Below, in pieces: positions 1 to 6,382 of a DNA stretch of 36,759 nt. Source of the stretch: Clostridia bacterium. GTDB lineage: Bacteria > Bacillota > Clostridia > Christensenellales > Aristaeellaceae. The stretch spans positions 1 through 36,759 of the forward strand of contig JAFURI010000098.1 of assembly GCA_017471885.1 (NCBI GenBank). Direction: 5' to 3'. The notes beneath the pieces are model-generated. The model did not search any database. It was not told where the DNA came from and worked only from the letters and a program-made list of their open reading frames with translations. The position numbers were made by a program, and so were the translations under genes. Each line of letters opens with the position of its first letter. Position 1 is the stretch's first letter.

Positions 1-198
1 ACACAGAGGAGCCTTATCTGCTCCGTCAGTCAAGATGGAGCGCGAAGTGCCCCTCAACCGTCAACCAAGACGGGCGGAAAGAAGGGGCGAAGCCCCCTTA
101 CACAGAGGAGCCTTATCTGCTCCGTCAGTCAAGATGGAGCGCGAAGTGCCCCTCAACCGTCAACCAAGACGGGCGGAAAGAAGGGGCGAAGCCCCCCA
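1..198. repeat. Tandem 99-bp repeat, two copies
   Basis: Bases 1-99 and 100-198 are two head-to-tail copies of a 99-bp unit, identical over about the first 97 bases. The window starts at a copy boundary, so more copies may lie upstream. Each unit contains short palindromes, including GGGGC-gaa-GCCCC and GGAG...CTCC, so the RNA would fold into hairpins. It lies just beyond the trxA terminator. An open frame runs through it only because 99 is a multiple of three; I do not read it as coding. It resembles the palindromic intergenic repeats common in gut Firmicutes, but that is inference. Confidence 0.85.
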
Positions 199-203
199 TA
201 CGC

Positions 204-232
204 AAAAAGCGCACAGGCAAATGCCTGTGCGC
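204..232 (-). terminator. Rho-independent terminator of trxA
   Basis: An 11-bp perfect stem (GCGCACAGGCA at 209-219 with its complement at 222-232) is followed, on the minus strand, by a five-T run (AAAAA at 204-208 on the plus strand). It lies 16 nt past the trxA stop codon. Confidence 0.85.
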
Positions 233-247
233 CGTTGCCTTCCTGAA

Positions 248-562
248 TCAGAAGGCTTTTCTGATCATTTCGTCCAGCTGGTTCTTCGACTGGTAGCCTA
301 CCCGCTTGTCCACAATCTGACCATCCTTGAAGAGGATCAGCGTGGGAATGCTCATCACGCCGAACTTCATCGCCAGATCGGGGCAGTTATCCACGTCCAC
401 CTTGCCTACGGTCAGCTTGTCAGCGTTCTCGGCGGATACCTGCTCCACTACCGGCGCCAGCATGCGGCACGGGCCGCACCAGGTTGCCCAGAAGTCCACC
501 AGTACGGGCTTGTCGGAGGCAATAAAGCTGTCAAAGTTTTCCTGCTTGATTTCGGTTGCCAT
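248..562 (-). CDS. trxA: Thioredoxin
   Basis: A 104-residue thioredoxin, the usual length for the family, acting as a cytosolic protein-disulfide reductase. The active site WCGPC lies at residues 28-32 after the conserved FWATW, and the cis-proline loop is seen as SIPT near residue 72. The start is ATG with a good GGAG site about 9 nt upstream. It is the last gene of a two-gene unit with the RseC-like gene (5-nt gap) and ends at a clear terminator. The pairing of a soluble dithiol carrier with a membrane redox-related protein is suggestive, but no thioredoxin reductase is present here. Confidence 0.97.
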   Translation of the reverse strand: MATEIKQENFDSFIASDKPVLVDFWATWCGPCRMLAPVVEQVSAENADKLTVGKVDVDNCPDLAMKFGVMSIPTLILFKDGQIVDKRVGYQSKNQLDEMIRKAF

Positions 563-566
563 AGGT

Positions 567-977
567 TTATTCTCCTTCCTTGGGGATGATCCGTGTCAGC
601 CGGGGCTTCCACTTGGGATTGGCGCGGCGCTTCTTCTCGGTGAATACCAGCGCGGCGGCGGATATAGCCAGTCCCAGCACTGCGCCTGCGCCGCCGGCGA
701 GATCCGCCTTGTGGGGGAACAGCGCCGAACCCAGGAACATGCCGGCCATCAGGCACGCAAGGGGCATCGCATAGGCCAGCATGGAGGCCTGCATAAACGC
801 GCCGGTGGGCATCTCCACAATGGCTGCATCTCCTACGCGGGCCGAGCCCTTCAGGGTCAGGGTGGTCTGCTTCTGTCCGCCGTGGCAAGCGTTGCACTTT
901 TCGCAGTCTGCCGGGCGGCAGAAGGTGATCTCCAGCCATTCGCCCCGTACCGCAGTTACTTCGCCGATTCGTTCCAT
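567..977 (-). CDS. RseC/MucC-like (SoxR-reducing system) membrane protein
   Basis: A 136-residue protein with the RseC/MucC layout: an N-terminal soluble part with a cysteine cluster (C-x2-C-x2-C, CEKCNAC, near residues 24-30, plus C20), then two hydrophobic helices (about 65-85 and 92-112) and a basic tail. In proteobacteria relatives act in SoxR reduction or sigma-E control; in Clostridia similar proteins occur near Rnf-type electron-transport genes, which are not seen here. The role is therefore uncertain, probably redox-linked at the membrane. ATG start, GGAG about 12 nt upstream. It leads the unit with trxA and has its own promoter at 1013-1021. Confidence 0.8.
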   Translation of the reverse strand: MERIGEVTAVRGEWLEITFCRPADCEKCNACHGGQKQTTLTLKGSARVGDAAIVEMPTGAFMQASMLAYAMPLACLMAGMFLGSALFPHKADLAGGAGAVLGLAISAAALVFTEKKRRANPKWKPRLTRIIPKEGE

Positions 978-1012
978 AAGGGGTCATCGCTCCTGTGCAT
1001 CAAAGTAGGTTC

Positions 1013-1021
1013 AGTATAGCA
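1013..1021 (-). promoter_or_regulatory. Extended -10 promoter for the rseC-like gene and trxA
   Basis: The minus strand reads TGCTATACT, an extended -10 element (TG-n-TATACT) about 36 nt before the rseC-like start codon. No good -35 box is seen (TTCCCA at the right distance), as is common with extended -10 promoters. It separates this pair from the spoIIIA operon upstream. Confidence 0.6.
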
Positions 1022-1084
1022 CATTTGCCGCCTGATGGGAAGTCCCTGCGTTCATATCATAACCGAATGGAAGGAATTTGAAAC

Positions 1085-1591
1085 CTACTCGCCCGCACCG
1101 GCGGTGATTACCCGAACCCCGGAGGGCGACACTCCGGCGTGGGTTTCGGCAAGGGTGAGAATCAGCGCGTTCTCGCCCTCGGACAGGGTGTTTTTTTCGG
1201 TGACAATGGTGATGCTCCCTGCCTCGGCCACCGCTGCGCAGGGGTAGACGCCGCTGGCGGTAAGCGCACCCTCCAGCGCGGATTCCTGCTGACGCTCCGC
1301 CACAAGCCGCTGCAGCTGCGCAGCTGCGTCGGCGCGCAGCTGGGGATCCAGCTCTGCCTGATTGACCAGCGCCTCAAGCGCCGCCATATCCCGCAGGGCG
1401 TCCGCGTCGCGCTGCTGCCGGTATTCATCAAGGGGTGAAACAGGCTCGGGCGAGGTCTGCACCACGGGGAGGGAGACGGCCTGTCCGGCCTCCAGCTGGC
1501 TGTGCTGATTGGCAAAATAGCTGACGGTCATGGTCAGAAGAAGCAGTCCAAGCATCAGTGGACTGCGGTAGCGGCGGATCCAGTCATTCAT
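1085..1591 (-). CDS. spoIIIAH: Stage III sporulation protein AH
   Basis: A 168-residue protein with a short basic N terminus (MNDWIRRYR), one membrane helix (about 11-27) and a soluble domain with an acidic/Gln-rich helix followed by a ring-building (YscJ/FliF-like) fold. SpoIIIAH sits in the mother-cell outer forespore membrane and binds SpoIIQ to form the feeding channel. I place the start at the ATG at 1591, preceded by AAGGAGG at 8 nt; an upstream in-frame ATG at 1639 would extend it into spoIIIAG. The Bacillus protein is longer (218 residues), mostly in the linker. It overlaps spoIIIAG by 8 nt and is the last spoIIIA gene; I see no clear terminator after it. Confidence 0.9.
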   Translation of the reverse strand: MNDWIRRYRSPLMLGLLLLTMTVSYFANQHSQLEAGQAVSLPVVQTSPEPVSPLDEYRQQRDADALRDMAALEALVNQAELDPQLRADAAAQLQRLVAERQQESALEGALTASGVYPCAAVAEAGSITIVTEKNTLSEGENALILTLAETHAGVSPSGVRVITAGAGE

Positions 1592-1934
1592 GGGGATTAC
1601 CTCCTTCACGTTCAAAAACCTCGATCCGGCTGTCATCAATGCCCAGCAGCGCTGAGACGGCCCGGGTCAGTCGCAGCCGTACGGCGATATCGCCCGCCCC
1701 CTCCGCCACAATGACCGCTCCGCAGGGGACGGAGGCGCGGTCGGTTTCTTCATAATAAACAGCGGCCTCTACCTCGCCTGCTCCCGCCATGGCGCTCAGC
1801 ACCTCCGACAGCCGCTTCTCCTCGCCCGTCATGGAAGAGGAGCTTCCCTGGGGTGCGAGCAGGCAAATCAGCACGCAGAGGAGCAGCGCACCGGCAAGCA
1901 GCCAGTCGCGGCGCGTGAAATCAGGGAAGCGCAT
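1584..1934 (-). CDS. spoIIIAG: Stage III sporulation protein AG (short form)
   Basis: A 116-residue protein: one membrane helix (about 11-27), a Ser-rich linker and a ring-building motif domain (EEKRLSEVLSAMAGAGEVEA, then AVIVAEGAGD and a C-terminal helix-strand ending in IEVFE). SpoIIIAG forms a large ring in the space between mother cell and forespore. The Bacillus subtilis protein is 229 residues and carries a beta-triangle insertion; there is no room for it here, so this looks like a minimal ring subunit. ATG start with GGAGG 9 nt upstream. It overlaps spoIIIAF by 14 nt, which indicates translational coupling. Confidence 0.88.
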   Translation of the reverse strand: MRFPDFTRRDWLLAGALLLCVLICLLAPQGSSSSMTGEEKRLSEVLSAMAGAGEVEAAVYYEETDRASVPCGAVIVAEGAGDIAVRLRLTRAVSALLGIDDSRIEVFEREGGNPHE

Positions 1935-2157
1935 GCCGGATCACCTCCGCATCAAGGCCTGTGGAGATGAGCACCGAAGATGGCTCGGGCAGAACCGGAT
2001 CAAAAGCGGCGACGGCGGAGATTGCTTCCATGCACAGCAGCGCGCCTGTAAGCCCTGCGCACAGTACGGCGGTTCTGCGGATTCCTCCCGAAGGGAGAAG
2101 GAGCAGCAGGGCGTTGGTCACAAGCGCAAGGGCGGCGAGGAGGCGGAGAAGCGGCAT
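1921..2157 (-). CDS. spoIIIAF: Stage III sporulation protein AF (membrane part only)
   Basis: A 78-residue protein with two hydrophobic segments (about 4-20 and 30-47) and a short polar tail. Position between spoIIIAE and spoIIIAG and the two-helix N terminus identify it as SpoIIIAF. The Bacillus protein has about 206 residues, with a soluble ring-building domain after the helices; that domain is absent here, with the stop inside the spoIIIAG start region. The start is ATG at 2157, or TTG one codon earlier, which is better spaced from GGAGG. I see no frame-shifted remnant of the missing domain, so it seems a genuine short form. Confidence 0.75.
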   Translation of the reverse strand: MPLLRLLAALALVTNALLLLLPSGGIRRTAVLCAGLTGALLCMEAISAVAAFDPVLPEPSSVLISTGLDAEVIRHALP

Positions 2158-2186
2158 CAAGGGACATCAACCTCCCTGACTCCGCG

Positions 2187-3368
2187 TCAGCGGAGCATCA
2201 TGGTCGCGCTGCCCAGACCCACAATCTGCCCGATGAGCAGCAGATACATGGCGGCGGCGCAGAGCTGGATGACGAACAGGAGCATCAGCACCTGGGAGAA
2301 GTCGTGGATACAGTCGGTGAGATCGCCGTCGGCGAAGGGCTGCAGGAGCGCTGCGGCCAGCTTGTAGATCAGTGCGGAGGCGAAGGTCTGGCAAAGCGGC
2401 GAGAGACACCAGCCGCACAGCAGCAGGAGACCTGTGATTCCCAGCGCCCCCTGCACCAGCAGTCCCGAGCCTATCAGGGTATCCACCGTATCGGCAAAGA
2501 GGCCGCCCACCACGGGGACGAAGTTATCCAGCGCATACTTGGCGGTGCGCAGCGCAACCCCGTCCACGGCGGATGCCGCGAACCCGCGGGTAGCCATGAC
2601 CCCGATGAAGACTGTGAAGCCGACGCCCAGCGTCCAGTTGGCGGCCCGGTGAGAAAGGGCGCACAGGTGATTGAGCTTCAGTCCTCCGCCCAGATGACAA
2701 AGCATGGTCAGCACCGCAAAGCAGACGCAGAGGGGGAGCGTCACGTGCCTGATCAGATTGACCATCGCCCCGGCTGACGCGACCACCGCAGGCTGCATCA
2801 GCGCGGAGCCTGCGCTTCCGCCCACGGCGGACAGCGCCGTCAGCAGGAGCGGAAAAAGCCCCTGCATGCCTCCGGACATCCGCTCCACGGATTCAAGGCA
2901 CAGCGCAGCGTGATCGTTCAGGTCGGCGGAAAGAAAGGCGCAGACCATCAGAAGGCATACCATGCGTCCGGCTTCGCTGCCCTGTCTGTGGAGACGGCAC
3001 AGCACGCCCCACAGGGCTGCGGGCGCGGCAAGACGGGTCAGCCGCCATGCGCTGCCCTTCAGCGCTGAGAGAAACCGGCTCGCCAGCAGCTGAAGGGTCT
3101 GGTCAAAATCAAGGGTCAGCTGCCCCAGCGCCAGCTGCGAGATAGTTTCTCTCAGGCCGCCCGGGAACAGTACCTCCGATTGCGCCTCAGCTTCCAGCGG
3201 GGCAAGGTCGAGCCCGTCCAGCACCTGATTCACGCCTTCGGCGAGGGTCTCGCACAGGGCGGGGCGTGGAATGAGGAGAAGAAAGATCAGGGCGAGAGGG
3301 ACAATACGGCCGAGAGCAGCGATTGCATGTAGGGGAGGGCCAGGGACAGCAGCATGATCCGGGCGCAC
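2187..3368 (-). CDS. spoIIIAE: Stage III sporulation protein AE
   Basis: A polytopic membrane protein matching SpoIIIAE: signal-like N terminus (ALIFLLLIPRPALC), soluble stretch with LDLAPLE, then about eight hydrophobic segments to the C terminus. Family members are about 390-400 residues; a GTG start at 3368 gives 393. No ATG occurs in a suitable place and no ribosome site precedes the GTG well. A CTG at 3290 overlapping the spoIIIAD stop (CTGA), or an ATT at 3305, are other options, giving 367 or 372 residues. Translation may depend on coupling with spoIIIAD. The function, known from Bacillus, is a membrane component of the SpoIIIA complex. Confidence 0.9.
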   Translation of the reverse strand: MRPDHAAVPGPPLHAIAALGRIVPLALIFLLLIPRPALCETLAEGVNQVLDGLDLAPLEAEAQSEVLFPGGLRETISQLALGQLTLDFDQTLQLLASRFLSALKGSAWRLTRLAAPAALWGVLCRLHRQGSEAGRMVCLLMVCAFLSADLNDHAALCLESVERMSGGMQGLFPLLLTALSAVGGSAGSALMQPAVVASAGAMVNLIRHVTLPLCVCFAVLTMLCHLGGGLKLNHLCALSHRAANWTLGVGFTVFIGVMATRGFAASAVDGVALRTAKYALDNFVPVVGGLFADTVDTLIGSGLLVQGALGITGLLLLCGWCLSPLCQTFASALIYKLAAALLQPFADGDLTDCIHDFSQVLMLLFVIQLCAAAMYLLLIGQIVGLGSATMMLR

Positions 3369-3673
3369 AGCTCCGTTTTTACCGCAAGGCCCTCCTCGCC
3401 TGCATCGCGGCAGGTCTGGGCGGCAAAGTCGGACAGCAGGCTTACACCGGCCACCTTCATAAGGCTCGTCAGGTACGCGTCCCGTATTCCGCCGGAACGG
3501 GCGAGGGAGGCGATTCCTTCGGCGACGGAGAGAAGCTGCGGCACGCAAAGCGCAAGCATCATTACCCCTGCTGCAAGGGATATCGCTGCGCCCAGCTCGG
3601 GCCGGAGACGGCGCAGGATCAGGGCGCACAGGGCGGCGCATACCGCAAGCCCTGAGGCCTTCAGCATATCCAT
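3287..3673 (-). CDS. spoIIIAD: Stage III sporulation protein AD
   Basis: A 128-residue membrane protein, close to the usual 130, with about four hydrophobic segments. It belongs to the SpoIIIAC/AD family of small proteins of the SpoIIIA complex in the mother-cell membrane around the forespore. ATG start with AGGAG 9 nt upstream. The 3' end overlaps the likely beginning of spoIIIAE, so the two genes are probably translated together. Confidence 0.93.
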   Translation of the reverse strand: MDMLKASGLAVCAALCALILRRLRPELGAAISLAAGVMMLALCVPQLLSVAEGIASLARSGGIRDAYLTSLMKVAGVSLLSDFAAQTCRDAGEEGLAVKTELCARIMLLSLALPYMQSLLSAVLSLSP

Positions 3674-3698
3674 GAATCATACGCTCCTCTGTCTGGGA

Positions 3699-3896
3699 TC
3701 AATAGAGCTGGAAAATCGTCCGCACCTGCGTCAGAAGCTCCGAGACCGTGTCCAGCACCGACAGCAGCACAATGGCAAGCCCGGCTACCGTGGACAGGGT
3801 CGCCAGCTCCTCACGGCCAGCCCGGTTCAGAATCCAGGAAACCGCCGAGGTCAGGAAGCCTACGCCCATTATCCGGTAGAGTATATCCATCTGCAT
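3699..3896 (-). CDS. spoIIIAC: Stage III sporulation protein AC
   Basis: A 65-residue protein with two membrane helices, close to the 68 residues usual for SpoIIIAC, and similar in layout to the SpoIIIAD N-terminal half. I chose the ATG at 3896 (MQMDILYR), which follows GAGGTGG at about 4 nt; ATG at 3890 has better spacing, and an ATG at 3911 would add five residues that include the ribosome site itself. It lies between spoIIIAB and spoIIIAD in the standard operon order. Confidence 0.9.
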   Translation of the reverse strand: MQMDILYRIMGVGFLTSAVSWILNRAGREELATLSTVAGLAIVLLSVLDTVSELLTQVRTIFQLY

Positions 3897-3912
3897 CACG
3901 CCACCTCGCATG

Positions 3913-4404
3913 TTACATAAGCCAGATCGTCAGGCACGCGCCCAGTACCGGCCCGAGCTGCCGCCACATTCGTTCCTCTGAAGCGCTTCGCTCCCCGGCG
4001 GCGGCGGAAAGCCCCGCAAAGGACCGGGCGGCTCTTTCCGCCGCCTGCACACGGCTGTCCCGGCTGCCCTGAGTCAGGCGCAGGAGAAGTCCGCGCAGCG
4101 CGTCAGCCTCGTCCGCAGGAAGCTTGTGCAGAGCGGGCAGAGCGTCAAGGGGCGCAAGGGGCTGATCCCGCAGCGTGCGGGCGGCGGCCTGCAGCAGCCG
4201 GTCTGGTTCGCCGTTTCCGCAGCCCGCGGCGCACAGTGCCTCCGGCAGATTCATGGCTCCCTCGCGCAGAAGAAGGGCCAGATGATCAAGCACAGGCTCC
4301 CAGCGCGCAAGCCGCAGCCTCCGCTCCCGCAGCTCCCGGCTCCGGCGGAACGCCGCCAGCGCAAGCATGATCCCTGCGCATACGGCCGCAAAGGGACGGA
4401 TCAC
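3913..4404 (-). CDS. spoIIIAB: Stage III sporulation protein AB
   Basis: A 163-residue protein (Bacillus: 171) with an N-terminal hydrophobic helix (about 3-17), a long helical cytosolic domain rich in Leu, Ala and Arg, and a hydrophobic C-terminal end. This is the T2SS GspF-like layout of SpoIIIAB. The start is GTG at 4404, in a GTGA overlap with the spoIIIAA stop. A longer open frame continues upstream, but that part is antiparallel in meaning to spoIIIAA and carries no family features. It is the membrane partner of the SpoIIIAA ATPase. Confidence 0.9.
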   Translation of the reverse strand: MIRPFAAVCAGIMLALAAFRRSRELRERRLRLARWEPVLDHLALLLREGAMNLPEALCAAGCGNGEPDRLLQAAARTLRDQPLAPLDALPALHKLPADEADALRGLLLRLTQGSRDSRVQAAERAARSFAGLSAAAGERSASEERMWRQLGPVLGACLTIWLM

Positions 4405-5273
4405 GGCAGGGGGAGCGGGCTGCCGCTGCGGTCGTACAGAGCGAAGACGCGGCCCGGAGAGCTCCCGTCCAGCACGGCGTACGCACCGAAGCACCGCCGG
4501 GCAATCAGCCCCTGCACGCCGGCGCGCCGGGCCGCGTCGTTCAGGCTGCGGGCGTGAACGCTGGCAATGATCTGTGCGCCGCAGGCATGGGCGTCTAAGA
4601 GCGCGTCGGCGTCGGCGGGTCCGCCCAGCTCGTCGGTGACGATCACCTCCGGGGCCATGCTGCGGATCAGCCACGCTGCAGCCTCGGGCCGGGGACAGCC
4701 GGTCAGCACGTCCGCGCAGCCGATATCCAGCTGGGGCTGACCGTGGTCGCATGCGGCCAGCTCACCCCGTTCGTCGATCAGCGAAACCTGCGCTCCTGCG
4801 CGGGACAGGATACGGGCCAGATCCCGCAGAAGAGTAGTTTTGCCGCAGCCCGGCGGGCCGATGAGCAATATCCCGCTCTGTGCGAATCCGGCGAGGGAGG
4901 AGGCGCATCCGGGAAATTCCGCCGCAATACGGATGCACAGGGAGGACAACTGCCCCAGCTGCGTCTGACCGCCTTCGCGATTGACCTCGCCGCACAGCCC
5001 CATGCGGTGACCGCCCCGGAGGGTGATGAAGCCCTGCGCGCACTCGCGGGAACGGGCGTACAGGCTGTGGCCGGACAGCGCCTCGGCAATGCGGGCCAGC
5101 TGGGCTGCATCGGTGCGGCAGGGGACGGTAACGGGATCGCCTGAGGTGCGGATGAGTACGTCGCAGCCCGCGCGCAGGCGGATCTCCTGCAGGGCGGGGA
5201 CTGATTCCAGTGTGGAAACGACTTCAGGGGGCAGACAGGGGGACAAAAGCCGGATGGTTTCGTTCAGGTTCAT
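4401..5273 (-). CDS. spoIIIAA: Stage III sporulation protein AA, secretion ATPase
   Basis: A 290-residue type II/IV secretion-like ATPase. It has an N-terminal domain with the conserved LQEIRLRAG, a Walker A motif GPPGCGKT at 139-146, and the Walker B-like VIVTDE at 210-215, plus the LIDERGE motif near 165. It is thought to power the SpoIIIA-SpoIIQ channel during engulfment. ATG start with AGGAG 7 nt upstream; that site overlaps the TAG stop of the L,D-transpeptidase gene, with only 9 nt between the two genes. No separate promoter fits in that space, so the operon may start upstream of the transpeptidase, or within it. Confidence 0.97.
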   Translation of the reverse strand: MNLNETIRLLSPCLPPEVVSTLESVPALQEIRLRAGCDVLIRTSGDPVTVPCRTDAAQLARIAEALSGHSLYARSRECAQGFITLRGGHRMGLCGEVNREGGQTQLGQLSSLCIRIAAEFPGCASSLAGFAQSGILLIGPPGCGKTTLLRDLARILSRAGAQVSLIDERGELAACDHGQPQLDIGCADVLTGCPRPEAAAWLIRSMAPEVIVTDELGGPADADALLDAHACGAQIIASVHARSLNDAARRAGVQGLIARRCFGAYAVLDGSSPGRVFALYDRSGSPLPLP

Positions 5274-5282
5274 GGCATGCTC

Positions 5283-5945
5283 CTATTCAAACTGTGTCAG
5301 ACCGATGGCCTGATAGAAGGCCCAGTCCACACCATCTGCGGCAGGGAGGTTCAGATCCTTCCGGGCAAGGGCCACGGCTCGGACGGTCTCGGGGCCGTAG
5401 ACGCCGTCAGGCCAGAGGCGATAGTATCCCAGCGCGCGAAGCTTGCGCTGCACCGCCATCACGGCGCTTGAACGGTCGCCGTCGCGCAGAGGACGCAGGG
5501 CGTCGCCGATTTCGCCGTAGGGGCTGTCCTCAATGACTACCTGCGTACCGTTGGGGACCAGCGCATACAGCTCCTCCGCGTGGGGGACGGACAGGCGGAT
5601 GCATCCGTGGCTGGCGGCATGTCCGATGGATTCGGGCTTGTCTGTGCCGTGGATGCCGTACTGCCCGAAGGGCACGTTCAGCCCCAGAAAGCAGGTGCCG
5701 AAGCCGCACATATCTCCGGAGAAGCGGCTGACGATGGTGTACACGCCCACGGGGGTAGGGGTGTCCCAGGCCCCGGTGGCAACGGGGAAGCGGCGGATGC
5801 ATTCGCTGCCCTGCCACAGGGTGAGGGCTTTGCGCTGCACGTCCACATGGATGACGAAAGGCTCGTCTGCTGCGCCCTGGGAGTTCAGGCCCAGGCAAAC
5901 CGCCAGCAGGAACAGCATCGCCGCGAAGATGAACCGCGTGCCCAT
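5283..5945 (-). CDS. Exported L,D-transpeptidase with peptidoglycan-binding domain
   Basis: A 220-residue YkuD-type L,D-transpeptidase. Residues 1-26 are a signal peptide or anchor. The catalytic domain follows (about 29-140), with HG at 99-100 and the catalytic SHGCIRL at 112-118 (Cys115). A PG_binding_1-like domain covers about 153-200, with the usual order reversed (catalytic first). Such enzymes make 3-3 cross-links in peptidoglycan outside the membrane. It is the first gene of the leftward block and lies 9 nt before spoIIIAA, which hints at a sporulation role, for example cortex or engulfment cell wall. ATG start with a GGGGG-type site. Confidence 0.93.
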   Translation of the reverse strand: MGTRFIFAAMLFLLAVCLGLNSQGAADEPFVIHVDVQRKALTLWQGSECIRRFPVATGAWDTPTPVGVYTIVSRFSGDMCGFGTCFLGLNVPFGQYGIHGTDKPESIGHAASHGCIRLSVPHAEELYALVPNGTQVVIEDSPYGEIGDALRPLRDGDRSSAVMAVQRKLRALGYYRLWPDGVYGPETVRAVALARKDLNLPAADGVDWAFYQAIGLTQFE

Positions 5946-5997
5946 GGCCGCGCCCCCTTTCTGTGGGGAGGATATGCACGCCCGCAGCTGTGTATGC

Positions 5998-6026
5998 TTG
6001 CGGAAACAGTTTGTCCGTGCTATGAT
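5998..6026 (+). promoter_or_regulatory. Extended -10 promoter ahead of a non-coding stretch
   Basis: TTGCGG (5998-6003), 17-nt spacer and TATGAT (6021-6026) with TG one base before it (TGCTATGAT). Transcription would start near 6033 and run into 165 nt without a credible reading frame, then a terminator-like hairpin at 6196-6236. Confidence 0.55.
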
Positions 6027-6032
6027 GGCCGT

Positions 6033-6240
6033 GCAGGAGGCGCGCGCGGGTCAACGCGCTGTGCAGCGTGGTATACGCCGCGGGGGGAATCCAGTGTCAT
6101 CTGGGGGCGGGCCTTCTTGGTCAGGCGAAGGACAACCGTCCTGTCTGCGAGGCCGTCCGGGATGCATAAAGACACGGAAAACTGCAGAGAAAACCATCCC
6201 CCTCTGATGCGGAACCCTGCGCTGCATCAGGGGGATTTGT
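6033..6240 (+). ncRNA. Candidate small RNA, family not recognised
   Basis: The gap 5946-6382 holds a promoter at 5998-6026, a GC-rich stretch and a terminator-like hairpin, a layout that fits a stand-alone RNA of about 200 nt. Visible stems: GCA/GCGC near 6033-6064, GCGT-ACGC (6066-6078), CCAG-CTGG near 6091-6104, and a longer arm GGCCT...AGGCC (about 6110-6154) with an inner AGGAC-aacc-GTCCT. I compared it by eye with SRP RNA, RNase P RNA, tmRNA, T-box, cobalamin and c-di-AMP (ydaO) motifs and found none convincing. 6S RNA remains possible by size alone. A leader of trkA is less likely because trkA has its own promoter at 6285-6314. Confidence 0.4.
6196..6240 (+). terminator. Terminator-like hairpin
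   Basis: CCCC-t-CTGATGC (6199-6210) pairs with GCATCAG-GGGG (6224-6234), with one bulged base and a 13-nt loop, followed by ATTTGTGTATT. The T-run is modest. No protein gene on either strand ends here, which supports an RNA gene upstream. Confidence 0.6.
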
Positions 6241-6284
6241 GTATTAATATATAGGAAAGAGCGGAGAAAGGAAGAACGGGGGTA

Positions 6285-6314
6285 TTGACAAGGGACCGTC
6301 GCCTGATCAATAAT
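6285..6314 (+). promoter_or_regulatory. Promoter of trkA-trkH
   Basis: A consensus -35 TTGACA (6285-6290), 18-nt spacer and AATAAT (6309-6314). The start point near 6321 leaves a leader of about 60 nt before trkA. Confidence 0.65.
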
Positions 6315-6382
6315 CTATAAGAGCACATTTTTGTTTGCTGGAGCATATACCGTTTATTACTGCCGTATCCGGCTTGGGAGAG

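Noticed and set aside
1-198. CRISPR array
   Set aside because: The unit is 99 bp with copies directly abutting; there are no spacers and no cas genes.
35-589. 184-codon open frame through the tandem repeat and across trxA
   Set aside because: It exists only because the repeat unit is 33 codons long, and it then runs antisense through thioredoxin.
3369-3680. N-terminal extension of SpoIIIAE to an ATG at 3680
   Set aside because: That stretch is the out-of-frame reading of spoIIIAD, is Arg/Pro-rich and would make the protein 100 residues too long.
6066-6090. T-box-like GTGGTATACGCCGCGG stretch
   Set aside because: The T-box core is TGGNACCGCG; this has extra bases, and no aminoacyl-tRNA synthetase or amino acid gene follows.
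6093-6207. Short GTG-started frame (37 codons) in the gap before trkA
   Set aside because: Low-complexity product, no proper ribosome site, and it runs into the terminator hairpin; an RNA gene fits better.
6033-6240. c-di-AMP (ydaO) riboswitch for trkA
   Set aside because: GGGGGAATCC is faintly similar, but the conserved 3' half of the motif is absent, and a terminator and new promoter lie before trkA.
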